A stretch of 64,000 bases of DNA, from NCBI GenBank assembly GCA_014898425.1, contig RCSZ01000011.1:186001-250000 (forward strand), read 5' to 3'. Source of the stretch: Botryotinia globosa. Taxonomy: Eukaryota > Ascomycota > Leotiomycetes > Helotiales > Sclerotiniaceae. Position numbers and translations under genes: made by a program. The notes beneath the pieces were generated by a model that had not been told where the DNA came from, did not search any database, and was given only the letters and a program-made list of their open reading frames with translations. Below are positions 12,969 through 25,440 of the stretch, piece by piece (position 1 is the stretch's first letter; every line of letters begins with the position of its first letter).

Positions 12969-14151
12969 TTAACACTTTTTCTTTCCGGTTGCAGCCTGAG
13001 AATAGATGCCCATGTGACCGATATTCTTATAACTGCCCACCTTAGGCGCGGAGTCTTTCAAAGAAGCTAAACTTCCTGGAACAGGTCTGGGAGGTTCATC
13101 ATCGTCTTGCCATGGAGTACGACAATAAACACAAGTGACAGGTCCACCATGCTTACTAGCTTTCCATTGAGCAAAACAATCCTTGTGGAAATTTTGACCA
13201 CAGGCTGCTTTACACCAGACGATCTCTTCGGTGGCAGGATCCATATCGAAGACACAGATGGGACACTCGCCTTCGATAGGTTTGCGTTTGCCATTGTAAT
13301 TGCTCTCATCCTCGGGACCAGCATTCGGGTCGTGTCCGTCTGTTGCACGGGTGACGGGTGCGTTGGCCCAGATGAACTCCAGTTCATGGGATAAGAATGC
13401 TTGTTGGTAGCAAAGATGCATGGGCGCCTTATAAATGATTATCAAGGCGTCTATAACCTTTTAGTTCATGTCTAGATGATAATTGGAGTGCGTGAATACT
13501 TACAGTTAATATGCTTGCATTTTTGGCCACGAATTCTCTGATTTTGGGTCAGTGTTGATTCATGCAGGAGAAAATGGTACTACTTACTGCATCCATACAG
13601 GTACAACTTGGAACACGTCCAATCTTGGTTTGATAAATATTACCAGTACTACCCGCAATATCGAAATCCTCATGATCTCTTCCATTCATTTCAGTAACTT
13701 TCTTCCTGTTCAACATGAACATACGCTCCTTTTTGATTCGCTTGACCTTATCTTTGAACTTGGCATCGGGCTCTGCAACAAATTCTCTCTCTCGTGTCTC
13801 TCCAGTACGAGTATCAACGTTTTGATAGATGACGACATCAGATGCAAGTTGTCCTTCAATCACAACATCAGGGCTTTTTTCCTTCCTGGCTCTCTTTTTC
13901 TTCGGTGGTGCATCAGAAGTGGTAGAAGGACCAGCTTCAGCAGGGGGAGGTTGTGGGACAGGAGCTTCGGGCTCATTGGCCAATGCTTCCTCATCGGATG
14001 CTTGAAGACGTGCTACCAAGTCTGCTTTTTTGCCAGTCTTTGGGAGTTGACGACGCTCGAGTTCAGCTTTCAAGTGAGTGACAACAAATTGACTCCAATC
14101 GATTGCTTCGACTTCTTCAACTTCTACAACGGGACGTTTGGCACGAGGCAT
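12969..14151 (-). CDS. SAP + SWIM + RING zinc-finger protein (probable E3 ubiquitin ligase)
   Basis: Predicted nuclear ubiquitin ligase, 359 aa. Three exons: 13588-14151, 13504-13537 and 12969-13450. An N-terminal SAP-like helix pair (about residues 20-55, VTHLKAELERRQLPKTGKKA) suggests DNA or chromatin binding. A Pro/Ala-rich linker and a KKKRARKEK nuclear signal follow. The tiny 34-nt middle exon completes a SWIM finger: C183-x-C185, then C195-x-H197 in RGQKCKHI. A RING finger starts at about C262 (ECPIC) and ends with CVYCRTPW; between them is CGQNFHKDC. SWIM plus RING resembles ZSWIM2/MEX-type ligases; the substrate is unknown. Start was chosen at MPRAKRP because upstream in-frame residues look like UTR. 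Confidence 0.9.
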
Positions 14152-17100
14152 AATGAATCGATGAAAGAATCTTCTTGTGGGAAGTATGTATGGTGGACTG
14201 TTGATACAAAGGAGTGGTATATGATTGATACAATGGTAGCGTGACAAGAATAGATATGTGTATGAAGAGTATGAAAAAGGAATCAATGAAATGTTTGAAT
14301 TTCGATGAAGAATCATTCAATTACTTATACTTTTCGAGAAAGGCATTCTCATTGAAACATGAAAAACACAAAGTCTGTGATGAATCCTCGTTTGTTGTAT
14401 GTCCAAGTGAAATGTTTAATGAGAGAGCCCTGGAGACGTGTGAGATGTGGCAATGGAGGAGGTAGCCTGAAATACCCCACTTTTATCCAGGCAGAAGTCA
14501 GGGGTTAACACGAATTGGGCAGAAAACCTCGTGATCTGGTAGATTATCGAATGACTAAGCAGGGGCTGATCTTAAACTTTACTCAAGTCAACCTGGAGTG
14601 AAGCTTGGGAATGAAAAGCGTCACTAAAATTAGACTAGGTAGTTCAGGAAAAGATGTCTACAGCTTTGTTCCTCTTCTATCTCTTGTTTTATTGAAAGAT
14701 TCGAACGAATCTTAGATCGGAGATAGTCTCAAGCGATGTAACAGAACGAAGCATTAGAGCTATATCTTGTCAAATTCCTTTCTATTGATCCTTTCTACTA
14801 CTACCGCCATATCATCTCTATCCTCAGACCAAGACTCCTACTCTGGCAAAGATTCTTTACTCTGGGAAGGTATTTCAATGGAACGGAGATGGCTCATGAA
14901 GTCAGTCAATATGTCTATCTGCCTTTCAGAGAACTGGGAGGATGTGAAATCGCACGAATGCCATTACACAATGATGCACACCATGCAGTGCATGTGTATA
15001 TCTAGGCTTGGGACAAGAAACCCAACGAATGCTCAAGTGAGCTGATTATAGTTAGACTTATTTCAGTTGATTTTCAAGAACCAAAGGCATCAATGAACTT
15101 CTCTTTGGCACCCATCGTCTCTATTACAAGCTCTCCACCAATCGACTTTTCCAAAGCTTGTCTCAGAGACCTGGAAAATGTCACGAAAGCAAAAGTCGCT
15201 CCGTTCAAGCCAGCCGCGCAGGTAGATGATTCAATTGCCATCACCATCAACGCTCAGTATTGGATCGAACAGGCAAGAATTGTTACCGAACTGAAGATTC
15301 CCATTGTTGTATACTTTTGAATTATTCATCGTGTTGCTATATGCGGCGTTCATGTGCGTGAAGTATAATTGAAATGGTTCTATCAAACAGGTACAACAGG
15401 TACCGAGGATGAGGAGACTTATACATCGGATAAGCCTTCCATTGAAGGGCTTAGGGCCATTTTCAAGATTCTACATCTATCATAAAAGTGGGAAGAGGAA
15501 GCACGAACAAAGCCTAGCAGCGGACTTTGAAATAAAAGACATTTTAATGTTCCATTGATTATACCTGAACGCCTGATCTGAGTTAAATTGGACGACGAAA
15601 GTCTTCGTGCTGCTGGGTTTGAGGGGAAACATGATAAGGCCACCGACAGACACACTTCCTTGAGAAAATACATATTGTTGACACACCTCTCCCAACACTA
15701 AAAGGCTGCAAACTAAATGATTCCTGCCAGTCGTATCACTTTCAACGCTATCATGAATTTCATGTGGTAAGACTCAAAATAGGCAAGCAATAGAAAAACG
15801 ACATTACCAGCAATCGGTATACGAAACGAGCGCCCACCCTTTAATTGATTATGATATTCCATAACGCGAACACAATTCGCTACGGATTAATCGTCAACAA
15901 CCTATTCCAAAGTCACCGATAAACCCAAAATCGAAGGCGCAACGTCTGTTCTATACAATTTCTTGGTGCAAATTTAGTTAAGTAAGTGGGGTGTCCGACG
16001 ACTCCGTATTTAGTGGGAAGACATAAGTGTAGGATAGCTCATGCGTGGATGAAATACATGTAAGACATGCAGAGTCTGTATAATAAGCTAGAGAATGTGA
16101 GCTTTTTGAGGCGGGGAAGAAGGGAAAGGGGGCATCGCGGAGGGGCTGAAGAGATCGGATGGTGACAGAAACAGCACTCAGGGAGTGGTGAGGGATGTGA
16201 GGTTGATTGTAGGGAGGAAACTAGGCAAGCTTTTAATCACGGTATGAGTGCTAGTAGTTTTCCTTTGGGTGGGAAGTCTACCATGGTTGAGCATCATGGA
16301 ATTTGACGGTTATTGTTGGTATCAACTTGGTTGATATAAGTGTAAGTACTTATTAGTTCTATGTGGTTGTATTCGTTCTTGATCATTATTATCTATGGGA
16401 AGCTAGTATTTAATATAGGGAAGAGCTAGCGCGACGCTAGCTAATACAGTGCCCTCTTTGATCACATGATCGATGTCCCGACAGTTACAAAAGGATGGAA
16501 TTGGTGTTTGAGATCCACAAAGATCAAATATGTATGGAATTCAATAATGCAAGCTTGTATTTAACTTGCTATTACTGCATTATTTGTCTTGTATGAATAA
16601 GAACCTGGATAGTCTAGAAGAATCAACTAATAAACAATCACATCCAAAATTCTACCCTATGTGACTGAAAAAACACATCTACCCTTTTCCTATCACCAGG
16701 AATGAATATTGTTCATTAGTGTGGCTCAGATCAAATGTGCTTGAATTTTTGAACTCCCCTTGAGATGTTTTGTGTATCATTGATGAATGGATTTATGTGT
16801 TATTGTTGAAGATGATATCTAAAAGTATTGAGATCGTTTAGAATGATACCTAATACCTAGGTATCTAAATTACCCCCTCGGGCCGATGTTAATCCGAGTT
16901 CCAACTAGCATGTTCCCGTGACTATCTAATCCACTATTTCATGATTGGTGAAAACACGAACTTGTCACCAAGCAACTTGATCTTTTGTTAGATTCGCGTC
17001 TCCTTCACATTTCTAATCATTCCATAGTTCTTTCCATACTCACCACCTTCAAGGAGCTGCGCATCCATTTTCAACTATTATAAGTGAAGTTCGTCTTCTA

Positions 17101-17189
17101 TTTCGATTTTTTTTATTTCAATTGAGTTTCGAAGGTGTCAGAAAACGATCACAACCTATTTTGCGCATATTTGAAGCTTAGTCGCAATA
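14152..17189. other. Large intergenic region between the RING protein and HP1
   Basis: About 3 kb with no gene I can support. A 75-codon frame at 15093-15320 starts with a plausible Met but shows no motif, and its surroundings contain stops in all frames. The last few hundred bases are presumably the HP1 promoter and leader, with a T-rich stretch just before the start. Confidence 0.4.
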
Positions 17190-18299
17190 ATGCCTCCTCG
17201 TAAGTCGCACAAATCACATCGCATCAGAGTCTTGGAAATACAGTCCAGCTGCGTTCACATGAATCATATCTTTCGATTTGTTTTAACTATCTGGCCCGCG
17301 CTCACCTTTTACAGAAATCAGCGATGACGAGCGTTCGGTTTCCGATGCTAGTGAACAAGAATTTGAAAAGCCGGTAAAGGGAAAGGGTAAGACAGAAGAG
17401 TCAGAGCCTGCAGAGGAGTTGAAGGTTGAGTCGGATGAAGAAGGCGATGAGGAGCAAGGAGGAGATGAGTATGCGATGGTTATACTTGCAATGTTCACGT
17501 TCAGTCACTAACCCACCGGCAGATATGTCGTTGAAAAGATTTTGAAGCACTCTTTTGACGAGGAAGTCGGTGAACCCACTTTCCAATGCTATGATTGAAA
17601 TTTCTAACACTTTTGAAGGGTGTATTGAGGTTCCAGGTCAAGTGGGAAGGTTATGAAAAGAAGTCAGACATGACGTGGGAACCAGAAGAGAATTTGTAAG
17701 TTTCACTCACTCCTTCTACCATTACTTGACTGATATTGAATTTCTAAGGGAAACTGCGCAAGACATTCTGAACGCATATCTCGAAACTGTAGGTGGTAAA
17801 GAACAACTCATCGAACAGTACAATGAGAAGAGAGCAGAGGCAGCCGAAGCAGCGGAAAAGAAGCAATCAAAGAAGCGTGGTCGTCCAAGTACTGGTGTTA
17901 GTACTCCCCAATCCAACGGGAAGAGGTCAAGAAAGAATGGTCACCCTGCCTCTTCGACACCACCTGCATCCCGAGAAGCAACTTCATTCAAGCCACCAAT
18001 AGGAAGTTGGGAGGATCATGTTGTCACAATTGAAGCTATGGAAGGACCCAATGCGGAAGTTATTGTATACTTGACATGGAAGGGTGGAGCCAAGTCACAA
18101 CATCCATTACACCAAGTGTACAAACGTTGCCCACAGAAGGTAGAGTCCAAAGATATGTAATTGACTGTCTCCAGCTAACACGAAAAACAGATGCTCAGTT
18201 TCTATGAAAGACATTTGTGCGACCCCTTCACATGACTCCTCTCACATACCAAGCTAACGTAATCATAGGGTCTTCAAAAAGACTGAAGAAGAATCATAA
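17190..18299 (+). CDS. Heterochromatin protein 1 (chromo + chromoshadow)
   Basis: Reader of H3K9-methylated nucleosomes, 243 aa, acting in nuclear heterochromatin silencing. Seven exons: 17190-17199, 17315-17468, 17523-17565, 17619-17695, 17749-18139, 18191-18216 and 18269-18299. After an acidic N-tail comes the chromodomain, EYVVEKILKHSFDEE then VLRFQVKWEGYEKKSD and MTWEPEENLE, with the aromatic-cage Y, W and W positions present. A basic hinge follows (KKQSKKRGRPST, KRSRKN). The chromoshadow domain runs from SWEDHVVTIEAMEG through YLTWKGG to HPLHQVYKRCPQKMLSFYERHL, split by two small introns. The intron inside the chromodomain has an awkward donor: frame requires GTCGGT at 17566, or an alternative acceptor at 17636. 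Family identity is secure; that one junction is not. Confidence 0.93.
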
Positions 18300-19966
18300 A
18301 TGAGCTCTCTCACATTTATGAACGAGCAAAGAAACAGGTTCTCGCAAATTCTATATCTCCCGGCCGATCAGACTGATCGTTTATCTCTGGATTCGTGTGC
18401 CATCTCCACGCAACCAGCCTACCCGCGAAATTTCTGTATCCCCGAAGCATTCTCTTTCAGAGAAACTTCGATGAAACAGAGACCACGTCCATATTAGTCA
18501 TCAGTTCTCTACTTCATACCTTTCTTTTTTATTGACACAATGTGCACATGTGATGGGATTCTGCATACTAAAACGTCATTTCTGCATCAATCATGGTTGG
18601 GGTTTTCATTTCCATGTACCGTTTAGCAGGAGTTTGCAGTCAAGCTCGCCAGTAGGAAGACTTCAGGTTACTCAACTAATATCGGAGGTGGTGACCTTTA
18701 CTTTTCTTTTGGCTTAAGTCACTTGGCTTAGGTCACCACACTACTAATGGCGCCGTTTGTATTTTTAGGGGGCAAAATAGTTGGGGAATAAATAAGTTGA
18801 TTTAAGATGAACCGTTGCTTTTTTGAGGTTGTGAAGACACATGAATTCGTGAAGATAATGATCGTGAGAAGGGTGGATTTTGAGGCGTTTATCTTTGCTT
18901 GCTTGAGGTTGAGTTTGCGTGGTTTTGCTTGGTTTGACCAGTTATGGACTAGATCAAATCACTAATTTGCTGATGGGGAATAGGAATAATGATATTGTCC
19001 GGTCCATGTGTATGTATGTATGGTCTTGTGAAGGCAGTATGTTTGTGAGATGAAAGTAGATAAAAGGTGTGTGGACTTGCCGGAAAGATCTCAGTGGATC
19101 GTAATCTTACAATTGTGGCTTGATGATGGAGAAGTTGGAAGTCCCGGTTAGGGCAGTTAGGGTTGCAAGATAAGTATGTTTTGTGCTCTGTCTCGTCACT
19201 TTCATGGAAATTCTGCTTGATGGTACTTTAATTTCCCTTTCTATTCCCATGTAAGGGCAAACAGGAGTTCATAGGAAGAACAAAGCAGAAATTGTGGGTA
19301 GGTAGCGCTCTCGATGATCACTTTGCTATAAATTCGCTGCTTTCAGTAATAACTTCGCTCGTTTGAATTTCTCTGAAGCAACCTAGCTAATGAAGCTTAC
19401 TATCAGGCCCCTAATAACTTTCAAAAAGATTCAGGTTAATGCCCTTGTTGTTGACTGAAACAGTACAGAGACATAGACAAAGTGATACGGTTTCTGATAC
19501 TAGCAGCATGTCTCGACGAATCTCGCGCATCATTGATAAATTGTTGAACACGATATTCATTACAGCACTAAGATTGACAAGAAATAGCGTCGACACTAGA
19601 TTTTTGATGACGGTACAGCTTAATGACATCCTTTGACTAGGTATTCAATACCAGGACGCATTGAGCGAATTTAGATGAAAATGAAGGCCTGAGGCACGGG
19701 AAGAAGAAGATCGCTGCGCTTCCATACGGCTCCACGTATTGTTGCCTTGGCTGTAGTTATATGCTGTTCAGGACCGTTTCGTAGAGGGTTTGAAGAGAGA
19801 CTTTGAGAAGAAATTCCAACAGGTATTTCAGAACCAGAATGATCGCTCTTGCAAACAAATTTTTCATCTAGTTCTTCATTTCACAGATAGTTTGATCAAG
19901 AGACATCTGTGAACAAAGCATTTCGCACACACACCATCACCCGCCGATTTATACTTTCTTTCCAAA
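18300..19966. other. Intergenic region
   Basis: No supportable gene. It holds the HP1 3' UTR, then AT-moderate spacer with short non-overlapping frames only, then the promoter of the 2EXR gene. Confidence 0.45.
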
Positions 19967-21004
19967 ATGGATTCCAACAATCAACTTTCCATTTTTGGCC
20001 CTTCCTCATCATTGGCTATCCAAGCCTATAGCAAACGTCGCGGCGTCCAGCAAGGAGAACGCGCGGAACGTGAGGAGCGCGAATCTCCAGGGGAGCTGGC
20101 CCACAAAAGAAAGACGGCTATCTTGAGAGTACCTGCATCTGAACTTGATCCATCAGCTAAGCCTAGCTTGATAATGAAGTTCTACATCAAGTTCAAACCC
20201 AGGCACGAATGGAAGAAGATCCCCACCGAAATGCAATTCTCAATCTTCAAGTTTACATTCCCTGGCCAGAGAATGTTTGACTTGAACCTTCGGCCCTGCG
20301 TCTTAATCGATCCAAGTTTTGCTGTCCGTAGCGCCATTGATGATCAGACGACAGAGCAGAGAAACCTAAATGCCGCTGCACATGCTGCAGTCAACGGCCA
20401 GGGTTGGGTCCGTGCTAAGCCTCCAATAGCACTATCCATTAATAGCGCAAGTCGACAATTCGCGTTAGAGACCTACAAACTTTTAGAGCAACCTCTAGCA
20501 CATCTTCCTGGTATCTCGAACATACCGATGGGCCGCGCGTACTTTGACCCCGAAGTCGATATTCTGCACTGTCAATCAAAGATAGAACTATATTCAGGCA
20601 AGAGAGCGAGACCAACAATTAGTTCTTTCAAAAATAAAAAATTGATCCAGCGCATTGCCCTTCCGTATGGATATTTCTCGAGTCTAAATTACGTTGTTGG
20701 CCGTCGACCAGTCTTATTGAATTACACTTCTCTTAAAGAGATCATCGTACTGGTTCCACACTTGCATTGCTGTATCCATGGCAATGAAACTCGATTTATG
20801 CTCGGAACAATGGGAACGCAACTTCCTAAAGAACACTATGTCGACAAGTTCAAGACCTTGGTGGAGGGCAAGTGGGCTACTACAATGGCGAAGTCTTGGG
20901 GAAGTTTCCCGTTAGTGAGATATGCGGGGACTTGCATCTGCGATCAAACTCCGTCCAGAGGAGTTTTTGGTGATATTCAAACTTGGGCGTATTCGTGGAG
21001 ATGA
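19967..21004 (+). CDS. 2EXR-domain-like protein
   Basis: Single-exon gene of 345 aa. Residues about 77-110 (KPRHEWKKIPTEMQFSIFKF then FPGQRMFDLNLRP) and ALSINSASRQFALETYKLL (about 156-174) resemble the fungal 2EXR pattern of a P-x-E-x-x-x-x-I-F helix followed by an L-x-x-N-x-x-S-R-x-x-A repeat. That family is greatly expanded in Pezizomycotina and has no assigned biochemical role. A charged N-tail precedes it (REEREES region). An F-box is a possible alternative reading of the first motif, but the second motif favours 2EXR. No membrane segment or signal peptide is present. Confidence 0.72.
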   Translation: MDSNNQLSIFGPSSSLAIQAYSKRRGVQQGERAEREERESPGELAHKRKTAILRVPASELDPSAKPSLIMKFYIKFKPRHEWKKIPTEMQFSIFKFTFPGQRMFDLNLRPCVLIDPSFAVRSAIDDQTTEQRNLNAAAHAAVNGQGWVRAKPPIALSINSASRQFALETYKLLEQPLAHLPGISNIPMGRAYFDPEVDILHCQSKIELYSGKRARPTISSFKNKKLIQRIALPYGYFSSLNYVVGRRPVLLNYTSLKEIIVLVPHLHCCIHGNETRFMLGTMGTQLPKEHYVDKFKTLVEGKWATTMAKSWGSFPLVRYAGTCICDQTPSRGVFGDIQTWAYSWR

Positions 21005-21946
21005 AAGAAGAGGGGCAGGGGCAGGAGAAAGAGAAAAGAGGTATCTGGAGGAAAGCATGGGGTTGATGGGTTATAGAGTATACAGTTTCTACGGTGTTCT
21101 TTGGATGGCAAGCATACAATACACACTTTCGGTGTTCGTTCTGAAGGGTTGAGTTACTGCGGGGAGTTTGTTCCAAGGATCATAACACCGCGTTTATTTT
21201 AATAATTGGTTTACAATCCATTTTCTCAGCCTTGTGATGGCATTCATCCAGGCATTCGACGCTACTGTCGATGAATCCCGATTGACTCTCTTCTTGATTT
21301 GGTAGTATTTAATTATATATGCTGCTAACATTTGAAGAATTTCTCCTTTTTTGTGATTAGAAGTGATATTTCCAGACACTGTGTTGGACTTCATGCAATA
21401 TTTATCCGAATGAGCAATGGAAGGTTAATTTACCACTCTGGTTGATCAGGCCAGTGGATAATATTGATATCGCCGTTTAAAATTACAAAAATACGGATAT
21501 CCTGCTGATAAATCCAACAAAAAGTGATCAACGGTAGAATTCAGACAGATTCTAGCGAGGTCGTTAGGGATTTCCGCGAGAAAGATGAAACAAATTTTTA
21601 GACATAGAGTGAGTCAAGAACTGTTCACACAGGTGCATTGCATATAGTCGAGGGAGGGTTGTAGGTTCATATGCAATCTCGACAAGCAGATACGTAACAA
21701 GAGTATACTAGCATCAATTGTGTTATTCGAGCTTCGAAATCCAGAAACAATCCTATTCGCATCAGTCCCGAAACATATTAAAGATACATGGACTTCGTAA
21801 AAAATTCAAAACAGATCCCAGATACTCCATCAACTCCCGATTTCCACAGTGGTATCGCACCCTCCGAGAGATAAACCCCAACAATAGAATTGCGAAGAGG
21901 TTTCATAAAATCATGATACTCATAAAAAATAGTGTGGATGGGCCTC
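21005..21946. other. Intergenic region
   Basis: Convergent 3' ends face each other here. I see no further gene or repeat. Confidence 0.45.
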
Positions 21947-22486
21947 CTACTTCCCAACATCATCCATATCACCCACTCTATCTTTTTCATCTTTTTCATC
22001 GCTTCCATCCTCCCCATCCTTGTCTTCACTCCCCGTCTCCTCATTCTCTCCCTCAACAAAAATCTCGCTTTCCATTTCTCCCGCCCTCTCCCCTTTCCAA
22101 ATTCCTACTCCCATCCCTGCCACTCCACACACAATCCCAAACTTGACACTCCAATTCATCCACCCTCCCCATCTTTCAATCCATTCCACTCCCCCTCTCA
22201 CAACAGGACTAATCATCCTGCTTCTCTCATGTTCCAAATCCGGATTCATAGTTACCAATAACATACAGCCAACCCCAAAGATGACCGTCAGCATAAGAGC
22301 CGTATAAACTTGTACTACAGCTAATAGTATGGCAATATTTTTTGTCGTCTTGAGGACTTCAAAGCCGGATGCGACTAGTGGATACCCCGCTGCGACAAGA
22401 GGTGTGACTTCGGTTTGGAGTCGCCGCATCATTATTTGCGACTGGTCGAAGGCGGAGTGGATCTGTTTACTGTAGGGAATACCCAT
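21947..22486 (-). CDS. Small membrane protein with acidic tail (unknown function)
   Basis: Single-exon gene of 179 aa, not recognised. It begins MGIPYSKQ, which could accept an N-myristoyl group (Gly2, Ser6). Two hydrophobic stretches are visible, about 52-80 (AILLAVVQVYTALMLTVIFG) and 113-130 (FGIVCGVAGMGVGIW). The last 45 residues are strongly acidic with Glu, Asp and Lys. Coding in the tail coincides with pyrimidine-rich plus-strand DNA. The absence of internal stops and the coherent layout of amphipathic head, two membrane spans and tail argue for a real gene. Function cannot be assigned. Confidence 0.65.
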   Translation of the reverse strand: MGIPYSKQIHSAFDQSQIMMRRLQTEVTPLVAAGYPLVASGFEVLKTTKNIAILLAVVQVYTALMLTVIFGVGCMLLVTMNPDLEHERSRMISPVVRGGVEWIERWGGWMNWSVKFGIVCGVAGMGVGIWKGERAGEMESEIFVEGENEETGSEDKDGEDGSDEKDEKDRVGDMDDVGK

Positions 22487-23659
22487 TTTGGAAATTGGGA
22501 TGAGCTTGACTTCGACAATTGATGGGCTTGTATGGTGGGATGGGTTAGTTACTGAGTATTTTTCGATATAGCTTTAGCGATTTTGGTACACGAAACACGA
22601 GTAGCTTGAAGAATTCTTCTGATGACTCTATATACATAAAATTTCCATAAGAAAATTTTATTCTCTTTCATTTCAAGGAAACATGGTGCTAATATGCTTC
22701 ATTAATATTTTTCTTTCCAGAGAGTGATGTCAGCACGGGAAGTTCACGATGGCTTTTTACAGGACCAATCATAGGCTCAAGCGAGGGAACCTGGTGAACT
22801 CAAAACAGGAATTGCATAACTTGTTTATTACTTCGGATTGGCTGGATGTTTGACCACATGTTCGGAAAGTTTCTAGAGTAAATTTCGAAATTATCGAATA
22901 TTCTGATAATAAGATTGAAAATTTGCAGACTGTCACTGTGCTTGAAAGTTCATATTGAAAATGCATTTTTTGTGGTTGCGTTACTGCATGACATAATTAC
23001 CAAGCGAGGTCCACCTGGTGATCATCGTTTCATTTACATTTATTGGTGGTCATGGAGTTCTTTGGGAAGCAATTCTTTAGAGAAGCATGTAGTGGATTGC
23101 ATCCTTATATAAATTTGACAAAGGTAGAAAACTGACAGTACTTTTGAAATCCACTCAAATAAAGTAAATTTTGGAAATAACAGGAGGAAGCGTTTCCAGA
23201 GAATGGGCTATAATATATTGAGGTAGTGAACATCGAGTTTTTTAGCGAGCATCAACTTACTCCCCCTTTCGCCGCCCCTTTTAGATGTATTGCGCAAGAA
23301 TGATGAAAAAATGGCGTAGATCGTATCTCACTGTATCTAATTCAGAATCGTAGTCAACTCAATGTGTTTGCCAACATGATACGCTAGCCAAGCTACGGTT
23401 GATAGACCGTATTGAAAATTCGCAAACCTAGACCAAATAATATATAAGCATCTGAAAGCTCCCAGTCAATCTGGATCATTCTATAACACATCAGAAAGTC
23501 TTTCTACAGAAACTTCAATACAATTCTCTTTTCAAATTCCAGAATACAAATCTGAAACTCCCATCATCTTACTCTTCGTCAACGACACGAGTTTTCCATA
23601 AACATCAACTTACCTTCTTCACTCAATAAAGAAAGAAAATTTTCTACATCTCTTAAGCC
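22487..23659. other. Intergenic region with probable promoter of next gene
   Basis: Divergent promoters lie here. A TATATAAG box at about 23441-23449 sits some 215 bp before the start of the next plus-strand gene. No gene is visible in between. Confidence 0.45.
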
Positions 23660-24400
23660 ATGTCATACTCGTGGTATAACGCAACTGCTATCGCAAGAAG
23701 AACAAGTCAGGCATCTGGAGACAAAAACTGCAGCATCTTGCAGAGTGTATTCATCGCATTGGGAGTTCTGATTGTCTTTGGAATCCTGGACAACATCACT
23801 CCATTATGGAATGCACTGGGTCTTGAAATAAATTCTGAATACACCGAGGTTCCAGAATCGCAAGAATATATCACAATTGAGAGTGATTATGAGACTGCAG
23901 ACAAAATCCCACTGCCGTTGATGACGCCGGTACTACCTAGAAGATATCCTAGGGGAAGAGGTGCCACGCAGGTTGAGAATGAAGAATCTCCGATGACACC
24001 AACAACTCTGAGGAGGAGCTCCAGAGTTAGAGAAAGAAATGTCAAGAATGGGCTTCCTACACCTGTGTTGACTCCGACAACACCAATGAGAAGTTTCAAG
24101 GCCAAGGGCAAAGACAAGAAGAAGAGCATCAAGGACCAAGCCTTTGATGATTTCTACGAGCCGCTTCCAACTCCAACTGGACAAAAGAAAGTGATTAAAG
24201 GCAGGGAAAAGCAGATCGTGCTTGATGAATACGAGGCTTTTATGAATGAGCCAGAAGAGAAGAAAAGCAAGAAGTCATCAAAAGATGAATTGGATTATGA
24301 TGGATATTCAACTCCATGGACTGCGACACAGCGAAAAAATGTCAGCAAGGGGAAGCTCGGAAAGAGCCCAAAAGGAAAAGGGCAGAAGGGCAAAGCCTAG
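23660..24400 (+). CDS. Orphan single-pass membrane protein with basic Thr-Pro repeats
   Basis: Single-exon gene, 246 aa, no family recognised. A short polar N-terminus with one sequon (NAT) leads to one hydrophobic span (about 28-44, SVFIALGVLIVFGI). The long tail contains about five imperfect copies of a Thr-Pro block followed by Arg/Lys residues: MTPVLPRRYPRGR, MTPTTLRRSSRVR, LTPTTPMRSFKAKGK, PTPTGQKKVIKGR and STPWTATQRKNVSKGK. Such repeats could be proline-directed kinase sites in a basic nucleic-acid- or lipid-binding tail; that is inference. A TATA box and an AC-rich leader precede it. It is the first gene of the small-membrane-protein cluster but lacks the dileucine-like tail of the others. 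Confidence 0.7.
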   Translation: MSYSWYNATAIARRTSQASGDKNCSILQSVFIALGVLIVFGILDNITPLWNALGLEINSEYTEVPESQEYITIESDYETADKIPLPLMTPVLPRRYPRGRGATQVENEESPMTPTTLRRSSRVRERNVKNGLPTPVLTPTTPMRSFKAKGKDKKKSIKDQAFDDFYEPLPTPTGQKKVIKGREKQIVLDEYEAFMNEPEEKKSKKSSKDELDYDGYSTPWTATQRKNVSKGKLGKSPKGKGQKGKA

Positions 24401-25440
24401 CCTGGTAGACTAGGCGTGTATGCGCAGGTTGCCAGCTTAATGGCTGGTTTTTTTTTCAAATCCGATGAAATTTGATACCCGGGATACAACGGGAAGTTTC
24501 TATGAGGCTGTGATGAGCATTTGTAAGACAGGGAAGTTGAGCAGCGAATCTCGAATTTGAAAATTGAAATTTTTTAGCTTGTAATAACCATATTGATCAA
24601 GTGAATGAGGTGTGAAAGCATATATCATTTGTAAATGTCAGTAAGCATTGAGCGAGCATCAATGCACGTTCTAATAGATATTTTTACATTGACCATCTCC
24701 TACTAGAATTCCTTCTAAATACTATAAACTGATACATCCGTAGCAAATTTGCTCGAATAATGAAACCCTCGATTCGTGAAACAATAATGCATATGTAAAC
24801 TTCTCCGAGAGATTCAGTTCGATCCAATAATTCGCTCATGACAGTGATGAATGAAAACATTATCATTGTAGCTATGATTAATGTTTTCCCTATCATAGAA
24901 AGCATCATTGACTATAATACTAGCATAATATATAGAAACTAGATTTGAACGAGTTCAGGCTCAATTTCCCCGAATTTGCTTGAGCTTTTTCAAAAATCAA
25001 TCAATTCCGGAGAGATTGTCTTTGAAATTGTATACTTTGGGAAGTAATTTATCGAATTTCAGTTTCTAAGATCTAGTTATATAGAGTTCAATGACATTTA
25101 TTCGAATGAATATACAATATAAAATAAATGCGTCTTAGTAGAGCGAGACTTATGTGAGATATCTCGAATATTAATCCAATGCCAGATATATGAAACCTGA
25201 ACAATACTAGAATCGGCATCAGAAGCCTCGATAGTAATCGAAAGTAAATTGAAGGTGAAATTCCAGCGGATAAAAAGCTGTATTGCTCGGTTATTTATCA
25301 TTCAATTCATCTAGATGTTTGATTCAGCTTTTAGAATTTTCAGCATCAGATTCAAAATTTTAGCCTTATTGATCTCGATCTCCGGCTCCAACTTCTATTT
25401 GTCAAGTATCAACTCCTCACTCCGATTAAAATACTGAATC
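24401..25440. other. Intergenic region in accessory cluster
   Basis: AT-rich. A hydrophobic minus-strand frame at 24684-24908 (74 aa, starting MMLSMIGKTLIIATM) could be a tiny membrane protein but has no support beyond hydrophobicity. Nothing else is seen. Confidence 0.35.

Noticed and set aside
13552..14244. Long open frame (230 codons) on plus
   Set aside because: It is antisense to the SAP/SWIM/RING gene, whose three exons give recognised domains; the plus frame has none.
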